A DNA stretch of 64,000 bases, from the NCBI GenBank assembly GCA_037043455.1, contig JAWPHD010003067.1:62001-126000 (forward strand), read 5' to 3'. The position numbers and the translations under genes were made by a program. The notes beneath the pieces are model-generated. The model was not told where the DNA came from. It did no database searches and saw only the letters and a list, made by a program, of their open reading frames with translations. Shown piece by piece: positions 46,440 to 57,768 of this stretch; position 1 is the stretch's first letter; the number at the start of each line of letters is the position of its first letter. The stretch is from Cyrtodaria siliqua (lineage: Eukaryota > Mollusca > Bivalvia > Adapedonta > Hiatellidae).

Positions 46440-46790
46440 TGGGAAATTCACTAAACAAGCACTGACTTGGCAAAAGCTAGAGCAACAAGAGAATGAACCG
46501 TTAAGAGCTCTATAAGACAAGATTGAAGACAAACATCATACGTTACCATCACTTTCAGGATTTATGTAGACGTCATCATAGGGTGCACAATTTGTCGGGT
46601 CATCCCTCAAAGAGGAAGAAGTTTCTTAAGGATAGATATTATTAACAATTATAGAAATGAAATAGTTGTCAACGTTCAATTTATCATCCGGATACCGATA
46701 GTGTTATTAAAGACTTCGATGAGATCTGCATGAGTACCTGGTGAAAGGCTCAACATGAAAGAGGGACACGGTACGTCATTATTGGTATTT
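46440..46790 (-). pseudogene. Penelope-like element, truncated second copy (end of RT plus tail)
   Basis: It aligns along its length with 5155-5495: ACTTGGCAAAAGCTAGAGC, GACGTCATCATAGGGTGCAC, a TTGTCAACGTTCAAT stretch, a TCATCCGGATACC stretch and GGTGAAAGGCTCAACATGAA. The RT part ends just upstream of the catalytic region. The copy is 5'-truncated, as usual after aborted reverse transcription, and has extra deletions. Confidence 0.8.
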
Positions 46791-46859
46791 ACTAGCGTTT
46801 GTTAGGTACTGCGTGGTGGCTGTGAAAAGTGTATCTATGTATCATACAGATTCAGGACT

Positions 46860-46890
46860 CCTTTTTGCCACTGACCGTTCCGATGCGCTT
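46860..46890 (+). mobile_element. Very short Penelope-like tail fragment
   Basis: TTTTTGCCACTGACCGTTCC matches 47562-47575. It is only about 30 bases. Confidence 0.45.
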
Positions 46891-47412
46891 TTATATTTGA
46901 TATGTTTGAGGTTTCGGAAACTTTGCTTTTATTATCCTTGTTATTGTTGTTTGCTTTGTTTGCGAGTTTTGGTTAATAGAGTTCTGTGATTGCTGCAATT
47001 TCGTGTTTGACCTTTGTACATACTTTCAACACAATATGCCACTTTCTATTGTATCTTTGAGCAGAACCTTTTACTTGATCCAATATGGTTAAACAGGATA
47101 AAAGAACATGCAACGTGGAAAGAATCTTTAAACTTAAGGAAGTAAATAACAAAAAAAACTGATTAAAACAACATAAAGACAAATACTCTACTTATCAACT
47201 GTAATAATTACAGTGATTCAAAATGAATGGAAGAAAATAATATCAATACTGGTTCCACGACTATATTGTGTAATACACAATATGGAACTATGGAAGTCTT
47301 TAAATGTAACCATTATATCCGATTTTCAAAGAAGCGTTAAATGTTCACATATTCCCATATATATATTTCAACACTGTTTTAGTACCCCACTGTCCTGCCC
47401 ACACGTTTCTTG

Positions 47413-47920
47413 TTGTACAGCGTCTCATTCAACGTTGTGTATCTCAGATCAACGTTAATGATGGCGTCAGCAGTTGGCATCGGCGTGGTAAAGGATGACA
47501 GTAGGGTAAGTGTGAGGTTTGGTGCACCCTAGAACCGGTTTAAATCCCCAGTGGCCTACTTTGCCACTGACCGTTCCAAGGCGGTAGCCCTATTGTCAAC
47601 CCTTTTGTGTTTGTGATGTCGTTTGCATTTTTTATTACTTTTGCCTTTTCGTTTGTCTGTTTGCGTGTTTGTTTTTGTGTTTTGTGGTTGACTGTCGTCC
47701 TTGAATGCTGCTTTCCCTATGATATTTTCACCCTTCTTGCTATACATGGTCTCACTCAACTTTGTGTATCTCAGATCAACGTTAATGATGGCTTCAGCAG
47801 TTGACATCGGCGTGGTAAAGTATACTTCGTGTTATTGTACAGAGTCTCACTCAACTTTGTGTATCTCAGATCAACGTTAATGATGGATGCAGCAGTTGGC
47901 ATCGGTGTGGTAGAGTAGAC
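47413..47920 (+). repeat. 98-bp tandem repeat, three units, split by a Penelope-tail insertion
   Basis: Units containing TGTGTATCTCAGATCAACGT and TAATGATGGC..CAGCAGTTG, ending CATCGGCGTGGTA, lie at 47413-47489, 47747-47820 and 47840-47920. The tail block at 47490-47745 separates the first from the second. Confidence 0.85.
47490..47745 (+). mobile_element. Penelope-like tail, solo copy
   Basis: It begins GATGACAGTAGGGTAAGTG and a GGTTTGGTGCACCCTAGAAC stretch and ends after TGACTGTCGTCCTTGAATGC. This is the reverse complement of 2000-2230. It carries no reverse transcriptase, and its short frames on both strands are by-products. Confidence 0.8.
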
Positions 47921-48586
47921 ATCATGACGAACCTTACCTACAAACTAAATTGTCCAATCTAGCATTGTAAGGTATTGTTGGTTATGGTCATAGTGTGTTG
48001 CATAAAAGAAATGTCAAGGTTTGTCATTCGTTACTAATAATTCGAATACAAAATGCTTTTAAACTAGATTTTTTAACTCGATATTTGGAAATAAAATGAC
48101 ATATTTTTTACGATAAACAATATAATAAAAACTTCACAAAAATATATTATATTAACAAAGTTGTTATGGATTATTGTAAACCACATGTGTGTGTACGTCT
48201 TTAGTCAATGAATAAATTATTATGATATCATTTGAAAAGTATTGACTTCATTGTGATATTCAAACCTCAATGATTTTGAGTTATTTGATCCAGTCCTTGT
48301 AATTCATGCTATCAATATATCCCACATTAATCAGAAGCTTATAATACATACCTGCGCATGAAAGTCTCCTTGGGTATCGTCACAGAGCTGATGCTAAAAA
48401 GTCCTCCACATAATGGACAGTTTTTTCTTGCATACCGGACAAGGATATCCGTCATTTTACCGGGGCTAGATATTTCAATCTCACCCTAGGGTCGAGATAA
48501 AATTCATGCGCGCCAACATCCGGTATGCCGGAAAACATGCAAACGGTTAATAGCTGGCGGCGTCAACGCACAACATGTCTCTGATA
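47921..48586. other. No gene recognised
   Basis: A GC-richer part, 48350-48545, has several short inverted motifs (CCCTAGGGT, CGGTATGCCGG) but no coding frame. Confidence 0.45.
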
Positions 48587-48762
48587 TGCAAGAAAAAGAA
48601 TCTACCATGGGTATTCGGTTCAGATAGTGAATTTCAACCCTCGGTATAAGTGTTTTAATCGGAACATCGGCAGAGCCTCGGTTCCGATAAAAAACACGTA
48701 TACCTCGGGTTTGAATTCCCTATCTTCACCGGATACCCATGAAAGATTCTTATAGTCTTGCA
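48587..48762. mobile_element. Fold-back element, 176 bp imperfect palindrome
   Basis: The left arm starts TGCAAGAAAAAGAATC, with CATGGGTATTCGGTTCAGAT inside. The right arm is its complement with a few changes, ending TTATAGTCTTGCA. Arms are about 75 bases with the loop near 48675. Confidence 0.85.
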
Positions 48763-48999
48763 CTTACGATAAACATAAGGTGACGCCAGTCAGTAACATA
48801 GGTATATCTCATTTTGCCGATGAATATCAAAACGTAGGAAAACAGTGCCATGTGTATTATTCTCTACTACTGCCGTACGCAAACGGATATATGTTTGTGG
48901 TTTTTATGTCCGATAGTCAAGATGCTTAGCTTTTGGTTAATTTGGGATAACTCGGAAATGTCCACACGTAAACGCCACGTGTATTTTCACTTCGGCTGT

Positions 49000-49552
49000 A
49001 ATGTACTTAACTAACATAAGTAATGAACATATGTATAAAAGTCGAACTGGAAATGCAGCTTTCACAGAACAGAAAAAACAGAACAGACCTAAAACACGCA
49101 AAACGACACACATTAATGGCAATGTTAACAAGGAATATAGGCATATGTCGTCACAGACACAAAAAAGGGTTGACAAAAGGTCTATCACCTTGGAACGGTC
49201 AGTGGCAAGAAATGCCGCTGGTGGGGTTTAAACCAGGTTCTAGGGTGCACCAAACCTCACACTTACCCTACTGTCGTCCCAATAAAAACGGGACAGTGTA
49301 AATAAAGAAAGGCCCGCCATGAACTATTCTCTTACAACAAGGCAGCATTATTATGCAATATAAGTAAAACACAATGATAGTCGTGTATATATAAATACAA
49401 AAAAAAAGAAAGTACTCAATGACTTGGCAGAAGCCAGAGCAACAAGACAATACACCATTGAGTGCACGACCAGACAAGGTTGCAGACAAACATCAAACGT
49501 CACTGTCCTTTTGGGCTTTAGGTAGGCGTCATCATAGGGTCCACAACCTGTT
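49000..49552 (-). mobile_element. Penelope-like element, contiguous 3' tail copy
   Basis: This copy runs without interruption from the sequence matching 5280-5130 (CATCATAGGGTCCACA, ACTTGGCAGAAGCCAGAGCA, AAGTACTCAATGAC) into the sequence matching 2350-2000 (AACCTCACACTTACCCTACTG). It shows what the tail looked like before the nested repeat broke the copy at 1975-7300. The RT portion is absent. Confidence 0.8.
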
Positions 49553-50161
49553 ATGTATCTGTTTTGATTGAGCTAGATACATCAGTACATTATATAGCGT
49601 GGCAGGACATGCTCTAAATATTAAATATGAAGTAGTATTTGATTGAAATACCAATAATTCAAGCCCTATCTGCTTAAACTAATAAGCAGTTCGCTTTTAA
49701 CATATTTGTACATATGTGTACAGTTTAATTCAATTTGACTCTATTTGTTTCAATTTCCACATGTCACAGCAAGATTGTTTCTTCAATGATCACGTGCGTA
49801 TATCGTGATAAAGGACAGAACAATTAGAACAGACCATTTGTCTATGATTAACAATTTCAGAAAAATAAATAGCAAAGAAATACAGGTATGTGAATATCTT
49901 AATCGTTTGCAATTTCCTTGTTGATGTTAGCGAATTCCTCAGAATAGTACTACCGATAACTGTGGACTGACAACAACTAGCATATCGCCAATCTGACCTG
50001 AATGAGCCATTACACTTTATATTGCGTATGCTCGTCTTCTTTTAGAACACATATGGCGACATATGAGTTGTGATCTACTAATTTGCAAAAATGTTTTCTT
50101 TAACGTCGAACCAGCTCTGTTTAGCATCATATATATTACATTCGTAGTTTTTGTTTTCTTC
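49553..50161. other. No gene recognised
   Basis: AT-rich DNA without supported features. Confidence 0.5.
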
Positions 50162-50445
50162 ATAGGGCGTCCGTGACCGAGTGTTGGGTGTCTCTGACTT
50201 GAAATCACTTGCCCCTCATCACTGTAGGTTCGATCCATCAGGGGCCTAGGCATCTTTATGTGAGGAAGCTATCCATCGGGCTTTCGGAACGTCGGTGGTT
50301 CTACCCAGGTGCATGCCCGTGCACGAACATTGCCCGGAGGCACTTGGGGTCTTCCTCCACCAGTGGAAGCTGGAAAGTCGCCATATGTCTTTAGCTGTTG
50401 GTGCCACTAAACAATTCAATTCAATTCAATTCAATTATATATTTT
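50162..50445 (+). mobile_element. tRNA-headed SINE, family 2 (MetaSINE-like)
   Basis: The head GGGCGTCCGTGACCGAGTG with GACTTGAAATCACTTG and B-box GGTTCGATCC is of tRNA type with a UGA-like anticodon position. A central part with TGCCCGTGCACGAACATTGC, GGGGTCTTCCTCCACCAG and GAAAGTCGCCATATG follows. The tail is AATTC repeats. The central block resembles the conserved core of SINEs I know from bivalves (MetaSINE-type), an assignment from memory. The copy is close to full length. Confidence 0.75.
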
Positions 50446-51539
50446 TTCTTGGTTTAAACCCACAAAAACAATATGTATGTATCATCCTTATTTCCTCCAA
50501 GTGAATAACAAATGTTCACACGAACTGAGTCTCAACTATAGTTGTACATATGACACCAGAGTATGAATGCATGCCTGCACTAGAAATAAGTGTATAACAA
50601 TATATTTGTATTGTAAAATTAATACATAGAACATGTATTGGGTGACAGTTTAAGCTTTCCAACTGAAAGAAAATCCATAATTATTACTAATTTTGATTAC
50701 TAACTCCAAACTTAAACATAACTCTGATGTTGAGTACTGACGTCAATAACGTATTGAGAAATTAGATGGTAGGCGTGTTTTGCTTTTTTTCTTACATCAT
50801 CTTGATAGTAGAAAGAACCACACGCCAATCATCTCGTGAATGATTTTCCTATAATCGAACCCAGTAGTCAAATATAAATATAAGACGTGAATTAGTGATA
50901 GCTGTTGCGATAGTAATCATATATAAATGTTAGGATTGTGGAGATCAGTGTGCTACATTCATTAGTCGAGCTGTTTCAACAAAACGCCAAGTTAAGTATG
51001 AACGTGATTGAATATTTTGGAATAAGTCCAGATGTTCGTACATATTTAATGTTTTATTCGGTTGAGTCGAAGTTCCATTTATACATATATACATTTAGGA
51101 GTAAAGATTATATCGACTGAGAAGGAATTCAAAAATGCCTAGTAAATAATATAATTATAAGTCATTCCAATAAGCATGATAAGTTAAAATAAGTAGTAAA
51201 CACGAACAACGATTTCACAATTCTTTACACTATATTTACTTTCACAGTTATCACTCAAACATCCAACATATATATAATTAGATCGCGGACCTTGCTTGAA
51301 TCCAACACAGGTTTTGGTAGTGATGAGCATTTTGTGTCTCCGATTACATAATATCAATTGCTAATTTTCCAGCCGTCTTTAATACAACATAATTCTCTAT
51401 ACTTTACAAACAGTGCTTTTGTTTAACTCACCACACGTGTTAAAAGGCTTACTATTGCCTTGTATTACTTCCTATAAGGAATCTGGTGGAATATATATTT
51501 TGGAATCTGGTGGATATTATACGCGATATAGACACCACC
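50446..51539. other. No gene recognised
   Basis: AT-rich DNA without supported features. Confidence 0.5.
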
Positions 51540-51725
51540 CACATACGTCCCCCCATACACACAATTGCACACGCACACACCCTATCCCTCACTCACACAC
51601 CCCACCCATCAACCCCCCCCCCCCCCACACACACACACAACCCATACACATCTCCCTCACAAAGGAACGCATACACGCATAAACACACTCACACACATCA
51701 TCCCCGATACCACACACACAAACAA
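51540..51725 (+). repeat. CA/CCCA-rich low-complexity region
   Basis: CACACA and CCCCCC runs with ACCCATAC interruptions. The three overlapping frames rich in His, Thr and Pro (51413-51927) are translations of this. Confidence 0.9.
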
Positions 51726-52439
51726 ACTACCACTAGTTACACAAAAGGTACCGTTATGGGAGGGTCTTTACATGTACCGCATACCTTGCTGTGTTTCCGG
51801 TGTTCCATTTAGAGATATGATAATCCTAGCATGCTGTTTATATATATATACAAAACAAAAGCACTCCAAAGTATTCAGTCCCAACATTAAACTCCGGCAA
51901 CCCTACGCTCCCACCCGCTGTTTATAAGTTAATAAGTTCCACCTTTTACAATAACACCATCTGCTTTTATTCAGAAATATTATCTATTCATTCGTTTTAA
52001 GAACTAGGTTTTTGGGCCAGATTCCATACAGTCATTATATATACGTGTACAATTTCTCCAATGTCCAGAATGCGTAACACAATTTCTTGTTATCCACTAC
52101 CGTTATATGGCGGCATGTAATCAAAATTAACCTCTCGTTGACTAACTGATTATATCGAGTTTTGAGTTTAAACGGCTCAATACAGTTAATTTGAAAGACA
52201 TTATATCATATAAACGTAAACGAGACAGTTAATATCGTTTAACTCTTAGCTCATTTGTTAGAATCTTATAATGAATAAAAAATGCAATGTAACATTCCGC
52301 ACTGGCACAATATGAGCTACATGTTTTATACACCGTCCATCATATTCCAAATCTCTTATTTTTTAATTAGCGACATGACAATAATGTTTAAGATATGCGT
52401 ATTGACATGATATTAACTAGATTTTGATCAGCATGATCA
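51726..52439. other. No gene recognised
   Basis: AT-rich DNA without supported features. Confidence 0.5.
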
Positions 52440-53890
52440 GAGGCTGATCAAACGGGCTTTCCATACTGGATGACATCATGACGTCAAAGTTTAGCGTTCA
52501 CTGTTACAGACTAAGATAATATGAAATGTTGAAACTAGAATACGCTGTGACAAAAATTGCTATGAAAAGTGTATGGTGGAATAATAAGATTAATAAGATT
52601 GCATACATTTATCCTATATAACTCTATGTAAAACTTATAATGACACTTGCGGCCATCTTGAATGAGGTAATGAAACCAAAATGTTCAGTGAAATTTATTT
52701 TGACCCGCTGTAAAAACAGATTACTCTGAAAACTGCTACGAAGAAGAAGATGAATAAGAACTTCCTGGTTTGAATGACTTCATGACATCACGATGCTCAG
52801 TTCCCCATAAATGAAGTCAGAAGGGAAAATGAATAATTGTGATATAATAATTTTCTTGTATGACGTCATGACTCCAAATGATGTTAATGCATATCTAGTT
52901 CATGAGCAATGCAACACGTGAATATATAATTTTAAATTCGATCATAAATACAGGATATATAGCAATTAAAATATATTTCATTTGACGTCACTTGCAGCCA
53001 TATTGGATAACGTCATGACGACACAATAGTCAATTCTCACTAACATGATGGCCTTTATACTTTTATCAATAAACTGCATCAAAAACGGTCAGAAGGGAAA
53101 ATAAATAATTTTCCTTAACTTATAACATCAGTGGCGGTCAACTTTTTGATGACGTCATAACGCCATTTTGTGTTCTTGCAAATCTACATCCTAAATTTTA
53201 CAATCTTTAAAAGTTTTATTCAATTCCGATCATTACATTGTGAGATCTAGCGATAACAAGATGTTCATCATGATGTCACTGGCGGCCATCTTGTATGACG
53301 TCATGTCCCCAAATGATGTTAATGCACCTCTAGGTTATGAGTAATAACACATTTTGACGTCACTTGGAGCCATATTCGACAAAAAAACGGTCAGAATGGA
53401 AAATAGATAATTTTCATTAACTAATGACGTCACTGGCGGCTATCTTTGTGATGACGTCATGACGTCATTTTAAGTTCTTGCACAACTAGATCCTGACATT
53501 TACAATCTGTGAAAGTGTCATTGAAATCCGATTATAAATGTATGAGATCTAGGAGAAATAGTGATTACAATCTGTTTCATTTAACGTCGGCTTAGAGAAA
53601 TAATGGATGTCATGACATTAGAATGGTCATTTCCCACTTTAACGATTGCTTTTATTATTGTATCAATATAATTGCAACAAAAACGGTCAGAAGTGAAAAA
53701 TAGTAATTTACATTGGCGGCATTCTTTATGATGACGTCTTGACGCCATTTTATGTTCTTGCACAACTACATCCTGAACTTTATAATCTGTTTCATTCAAA
53801 TCCGATCATAAATGCACAAGAAACATGTACAGTGATAACTAGATTTTCATGTAAACGCCAGCGACGGCCATCTTGGATGACGTCGTGACA
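52440..53890 (+). repeat. Degenerate repeat rich in TGACGTCA palindromes
   Basis: Ten or more diverged modules with GGCGGCCATCTTG, GATGACGTCATGAC and CCAAAATG or CCATTTTGTG are spaced 100-300 bases apart, with AAAACGGTCAGAAGGGAAAAT and TTCTTGCACAACTACATCCTGA between. Many carry intact TGACGTCA, the CRE-type binding site. Non-coding. Confidence 0.85.
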
Positions 53891-53968
53891 CCAAAATGTG
53901 CAGTACACTATTCTGGACTGAGCTTTTCGACTGTGTAAAATTAAGATTTATATTAACAGTGGATATCA

Positions 53969-53999
<31 letters not shown>

Positions 54000-54848
54000 A
54001 AGAAGAAGAAGAAGAAGAAGAAGAAGAAGAAAAAGAAGAAGAAAAAGAAGAAGAAGAAGAAGAAGAAGAAGGAGGAGGAGGAGGAAGGGGAGGAGGAGGA
54101 GGAGGAGAAGAAGAAGAAGAAGATGAAGAAGAAGAAGAAGAAGAAGAAGAAGAAGAAGAAGAAGAAGAAGAAGAAGAAGAAGAAGAAGAAGAAGAAGAAG
54201 AAGAAGAAGAAGAAGAAGAAGAAAAAGAAGAAGAAGAAGAAGGAGGAGGAGGAAGGGGAGGAGGAGGAGGAGGAGAAGAAGAAGAAGAAGAAGAAGAAGA
54301 AGAAGAAGAAGAAGAAGAAGAAGAAGAAGAAGAAGAAGAAGAAGAAGGAAAAAAAAAAGAAGAAGAAGAAGAAGAAAGACGAAGAACAAGAAGAAGAACA
54401 AGAAGAAGAACAAGAAGACGACGACGACCATGACGACGGCGAAGAAGAAGAAGAAGACGACGACGACCATGACGACGACGCAGAAGAAGAAGAAGAAGAA
54501 GAAGAAGAAGAAGAAGAAGAAGAAGAAGAAGAAGAAGAAGAAAAAGAAGAAGAAGAAGAAGAAGAAGAAGAAGAAGAAGAAGAAGAAGAAGAAGAAGACG
54601 AAGAATTAGACGACGACGACCATGACGACGGCGAAGGAGAAGAAGAAGACGACGACGACCATGACGACGGCGCAGAAGAAGAAGAAGAAGAAGAAAAAAA
54701 AGAAGAAGAAGAAGAAGAAGAAGAAGAAGAAGAAGAAGAAGAAGAAGAAGAAGAAGAAGAAGAAGGAGGAGGAGGAGGAGGAGGAGGAGGAGGAGGAGGA
54801 GTAGGAGGAGGAGGAGGAGAAGGAGGAGGAGGAGGAGGAGGAGAAGAA

Positions 54849-54879
<31 letters not shown>

Positions 54880-54983
54880 AAGAAGAAGAAGAAGAAGAAT
54901 ACGAAGAAGAAGAAGACGAAGAAGAAGACGACGACGACCATGACGAGACGGCGAAGAAGAAGAAGAAGAAGAAGAAGAAGAAC
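53969..54983 (+). repeat. GAA/GGA purine tract, about 1 kb
   Basis: Almost pure AAGAAG, with GGAGGA blocks (54070-54110, 54240-54272, 54765-54842) and five near-identical GACGACGACCATGACGACG inserts (near 54420, 54460, 54612, 54650 and 54930). Long frames encoding poly-Lys, poly-Glu, poly-Leu or poly-Ser are by-products. Such polypurine mirror repeats can form triplex (H-DNA), as known for GAA expansions. Confidence 0.97.
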
Positions 54984-55451
54984 CCACTGAAAGGTGGAAG
55001 CCCTAATAATAATCTTACAAAATATAACGATCGTGTCTACAGTAAAGGATGTGCCAATCAACATAGCGTGGCTTATGTCATTTTGCTATTTTTAAAACAA
55101 CAATTATTATGTTAACTCAACAACGACACTTTTAAAACGTAATATTTGTGTCATTTGTCTCCTTGATGCATTATTCAATGTGGTTTTAGAATCACGACAC
55201 ATTTCAATGACTATGCACGTAGCATAATGTTTTATTTTTTAACATGCCCGATTTAACAAAAGAAATCAGAACCATCTTACACAATAATTTACTCACACAA
55301 TATGCACGTTTGTGTTAAATTCATACCATGGCCTGCTATTAACGTTAATTGTCTGTGTCATGTGGTTTGGTTTATTAGTCAAACAATAGGTACGCCAGAA
55401 GTTGACGTATGATATAAAAAATTATCAGCATCTTTTCAACAACTAAATGAT
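54984..55451. other. No gene recognised; likely 3' flank of the FReD locus
   Basis: AT-rich sequence just downstream (minus strand) of the terminal fibrinogen exon. No clear AATAAA signal on the minus strand was confirmed. Confidence 0.4.
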
Positions 55452-55738
55452 TTACTGAATACATGTAGTACTTAGTGTGCTTGTATAAAGTTTTTTTTCT
55501 TTTCTGAACATCATTTTCGTAGATTTCAATGACGGTAATTGTTTGAATTCATAGTATATCACACAATCATATCCGACTACATAATGCGATAGCGTACCAG
55601 GTGTTGCGTAATCTCCATTCAGATTTACACTTCCGCAGTTGCCATACCACCAGCCTCCGTGATATTTAACAGCACAGTTGTAACGATCCTGGTCATACGT
55701 GGAGAAAGGAGCTCCATTGCGGTACTTTAGACCAGCAC
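55452..55738 (-). CDS. Fibrinogen-related domain, terminal exon, second FReD locus
   Basis: The translation is AGLKYRNGAPFSTYDQDRYN, then CAVKYHGGWWYGNCGSVNLN, then GDYATPGTLSHYVVGYDC, then SLKSTKMMFR, with a TAA stop at 55454-55452. It has the C-terminal half of the fibrinogen domain: the DxD calcium-site region (shortened), C..KYHGGWWY..C...NLNG, and the SLK.T.MM.R end. The acceptor is ATTTTAG (AG at 55740/55739) in phase 1. The expected loop between YDQD and RYNC is short, and the C-terminal tail is extended by about 16 residues. This exon alone looks intact. Family role: secreted carbohydrate or acetyl-group recognition. Confidence 0.88.
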
Positions 55739-56794
55739 CTAAAATATAGACACTACATTGTGTAATTAAAGCAATATCAAACATATAACACATTTGTGGT
55801 ACATGCAAAATGGTAATTGCATGTTAATATTGGCTAATAATGGTATAAGTATATATTAAGGAACGTAATAACCTGATATGGAATGGGTTTTGTAGAGTAA
55901 TACAAATGTCACTCTATGCAAGTACACTTATGTTAATCATTATTATCATGGATCATTTTAAAGCACATCTCCCGTCTATGGGATACACTTCATGGTATGT
56001 CTAAATTTAAAATGAAAGGAGTTTCTGATTTAGAGATTTACTCTTTTAGTTATATGACAGCAACATTTCTGAATTCATTGTCCTTTTCTTGCGAATGTTT
56101 TAATATGGTATTTTGCAACAATATTGCATAATTTCATTGTATTCCTAGAAGTGCCAACATTTAACAAGTTAACTTATTTAACGATTACATTTTGTCTTTT
56201 GTCTCTAAAATTGTTGTTATAACAGCAAATATTCATATCTCAGTTTACTGTGACAGCATGCTTTTTTCTTTTAAAAAACCCCCACTTCATTCGATCAGTG
56301 AAGAGACTTTTTTTTCTGAGAGGTATAATACACATGTTGCATGGACAAATGCATCAAATAATTTCACTGCTGCAAACACTTATTTATGCGTATACGATAT
56401 ATCGTCAAGACTGGAACATTTAAAAATAATCTAAAACATATTAGCTGATAAAATTCAATTTAAACAGACAATAAAATATTTACTGCCGATGATTATATAC
56501 ACCCTAATGCACTGTATATAACTTGTAACTTGTGACTGACCTGCAGTGCCCGCGGACTGTCCTATATGCAAGATGTACGCGGACCTTGATAGACAGAAGT
56601 TTTGGTAGGTTTGGTACACAGTAGACCCCATCAACTGCCTCCATATCGAGCCTTCATTTAGTGTTGCCTTGTGATGTCACGTCCTGTATATACCGTAGAC
56701 CTGTACGTGAAGTATATATTTGTTGAATCTATATTGACACATGTTTGCTTTTGGAAATATCGTTTGTTGTTTGTTATAAGATCATATCCGCGTC

Positions 56795-57225
56795 TTGTCT
56801 CTAATATTACCACATCCACGAATTGTCCCTAATAATACCATATGTGCGTGCTGTCTGTAATACCACATCCGCGTCCTGTCTCTAATATTACCAAACGTGC
56901 GTATTGTCTCAAATTATAATACCATACCCGCGTATTGTCGCTAATAATACCACATCCGCGTATTGCCCCTAATAATACCACATGCACGTATTGTCCCTAA
57001 TAATACCACATATGAGTGCTGTCCCTAATAATAGCACATCTGCGTGCTGTCCCTAATTATACCACATCCGCGTATTGTCCCTAATAATACCACATACGCG
57101 TATTGTCCTTAATAATATCACATCCGCGTATTGTTCCTAAAAATACCACATCCGCGTATTGTCTCCACTAATACCACATCTGCGTGTTGTCCATAATAAA
57201 ACCACATCTGCGTTATTCATCTATG
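56795..57225 (+). repeat. 28-bp minisatellite, about 15 units
   Basis: The consensus is ACCACATCCGCGTATTGTCC plus CTAATAAT. Variants include GTGCTGTCC and CATACGCG. It lies in the putative intron of the FReD locus. Confidence 0.93.
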
Positions 57226-57312
57226 TAATAAGAAATTGAGTACAGATAGGCGTGCAACCGAAATAAAGCGTGAACATCTCGACGTGATTAAAACTCGTTT
57301 GTTTTCCTTTAT

Positions 57313-57377
57313 GAAGGAAGTACATTATATAGTTTCATGAACTCGAAGTTCATGAAACTATATAATGTACTTCCTTC
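57313..57377. repeat. Perfect inverted repeat, 31-bp arms, 3-base loop
   Basis: Arm 57313-57343 (starting GAAGGAAGTACATTATATAG) is the exact reverse complement of 57347-57377 around the loop CGA. No mismatch was seen. Perfect, near-loopless palindromes of this length are unstable over time, so it is recent, selected or an artefact. Confidence 0.95.
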
Positions 57378-57768
57378 TCGATGAAATAAAAAATATTTTT
57401 TTTGTTGTATTCTTTACTCCAAAACAACTTCTTCTACATGTATATATCTCTTCAATCACAAACCGTTTATCATTGCATATCATTTGCATTATAGGTACAC
57501 TTTGGATATACACTGAAAACTCTTTTGATGTGAACATAGTCTACACTCGTTTGCCTATGTTAATTTGATGCAAACGGAAAAAATAACATAGGTAATAACC
57601 TGTATAGATTGTCAGACAAACTATGATATAAATTAAGGATAATTCTAGAATCAGTACTCTTTAACAATAGGTTGTAGGTTATATTTTATTGAACAAAGAT
57701 TGTAAGCGGAAACCAAATCGTAGTAAGACAAGAATTATACACATAACAGGAATAGATAAACTTCTTAC

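Larger units (their letters stand above)
55739..57768 (-). other. Intron region lacking the expected middle fibrinogen exon
   Basis: A typical FReD gene has a segment of about 60-70 residues between FWLG and the calcium-site exon. I scanned the minus strand and did not recognise it. Both flanking junctions are phase 1, so direct splicing would stay in frame but give a domain missing its centre. The interval holds a 28-bp minisatellite (56795-57225) and a perfect inverted repeat (57313-57377). Confidence 0.5.

Noticed and set aside
47556..47807. Antisense frames of 65-83 codons over the Penelope tail as small conserved proteins
   Set aside because: The same peptides recur at 1964-2149 only because the repeat DNA is shared. 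The tail copies differ by frame-breaking changes.
51413..51927. Three overlapping His/Thr/Pro-rich frames
   Set aside because: Translations of CA/CCCA low-complexity DNA in all three frames at once.
53847..55064. Long frames of poly-Lys/Glu, poly-Leu and poly-Ser/Pro, up to 344 codons
   Set aside because: All are translations of the GAA/GGA tract. GAA repeats lack stops in most frames, and no normal protein sequence flanks them.
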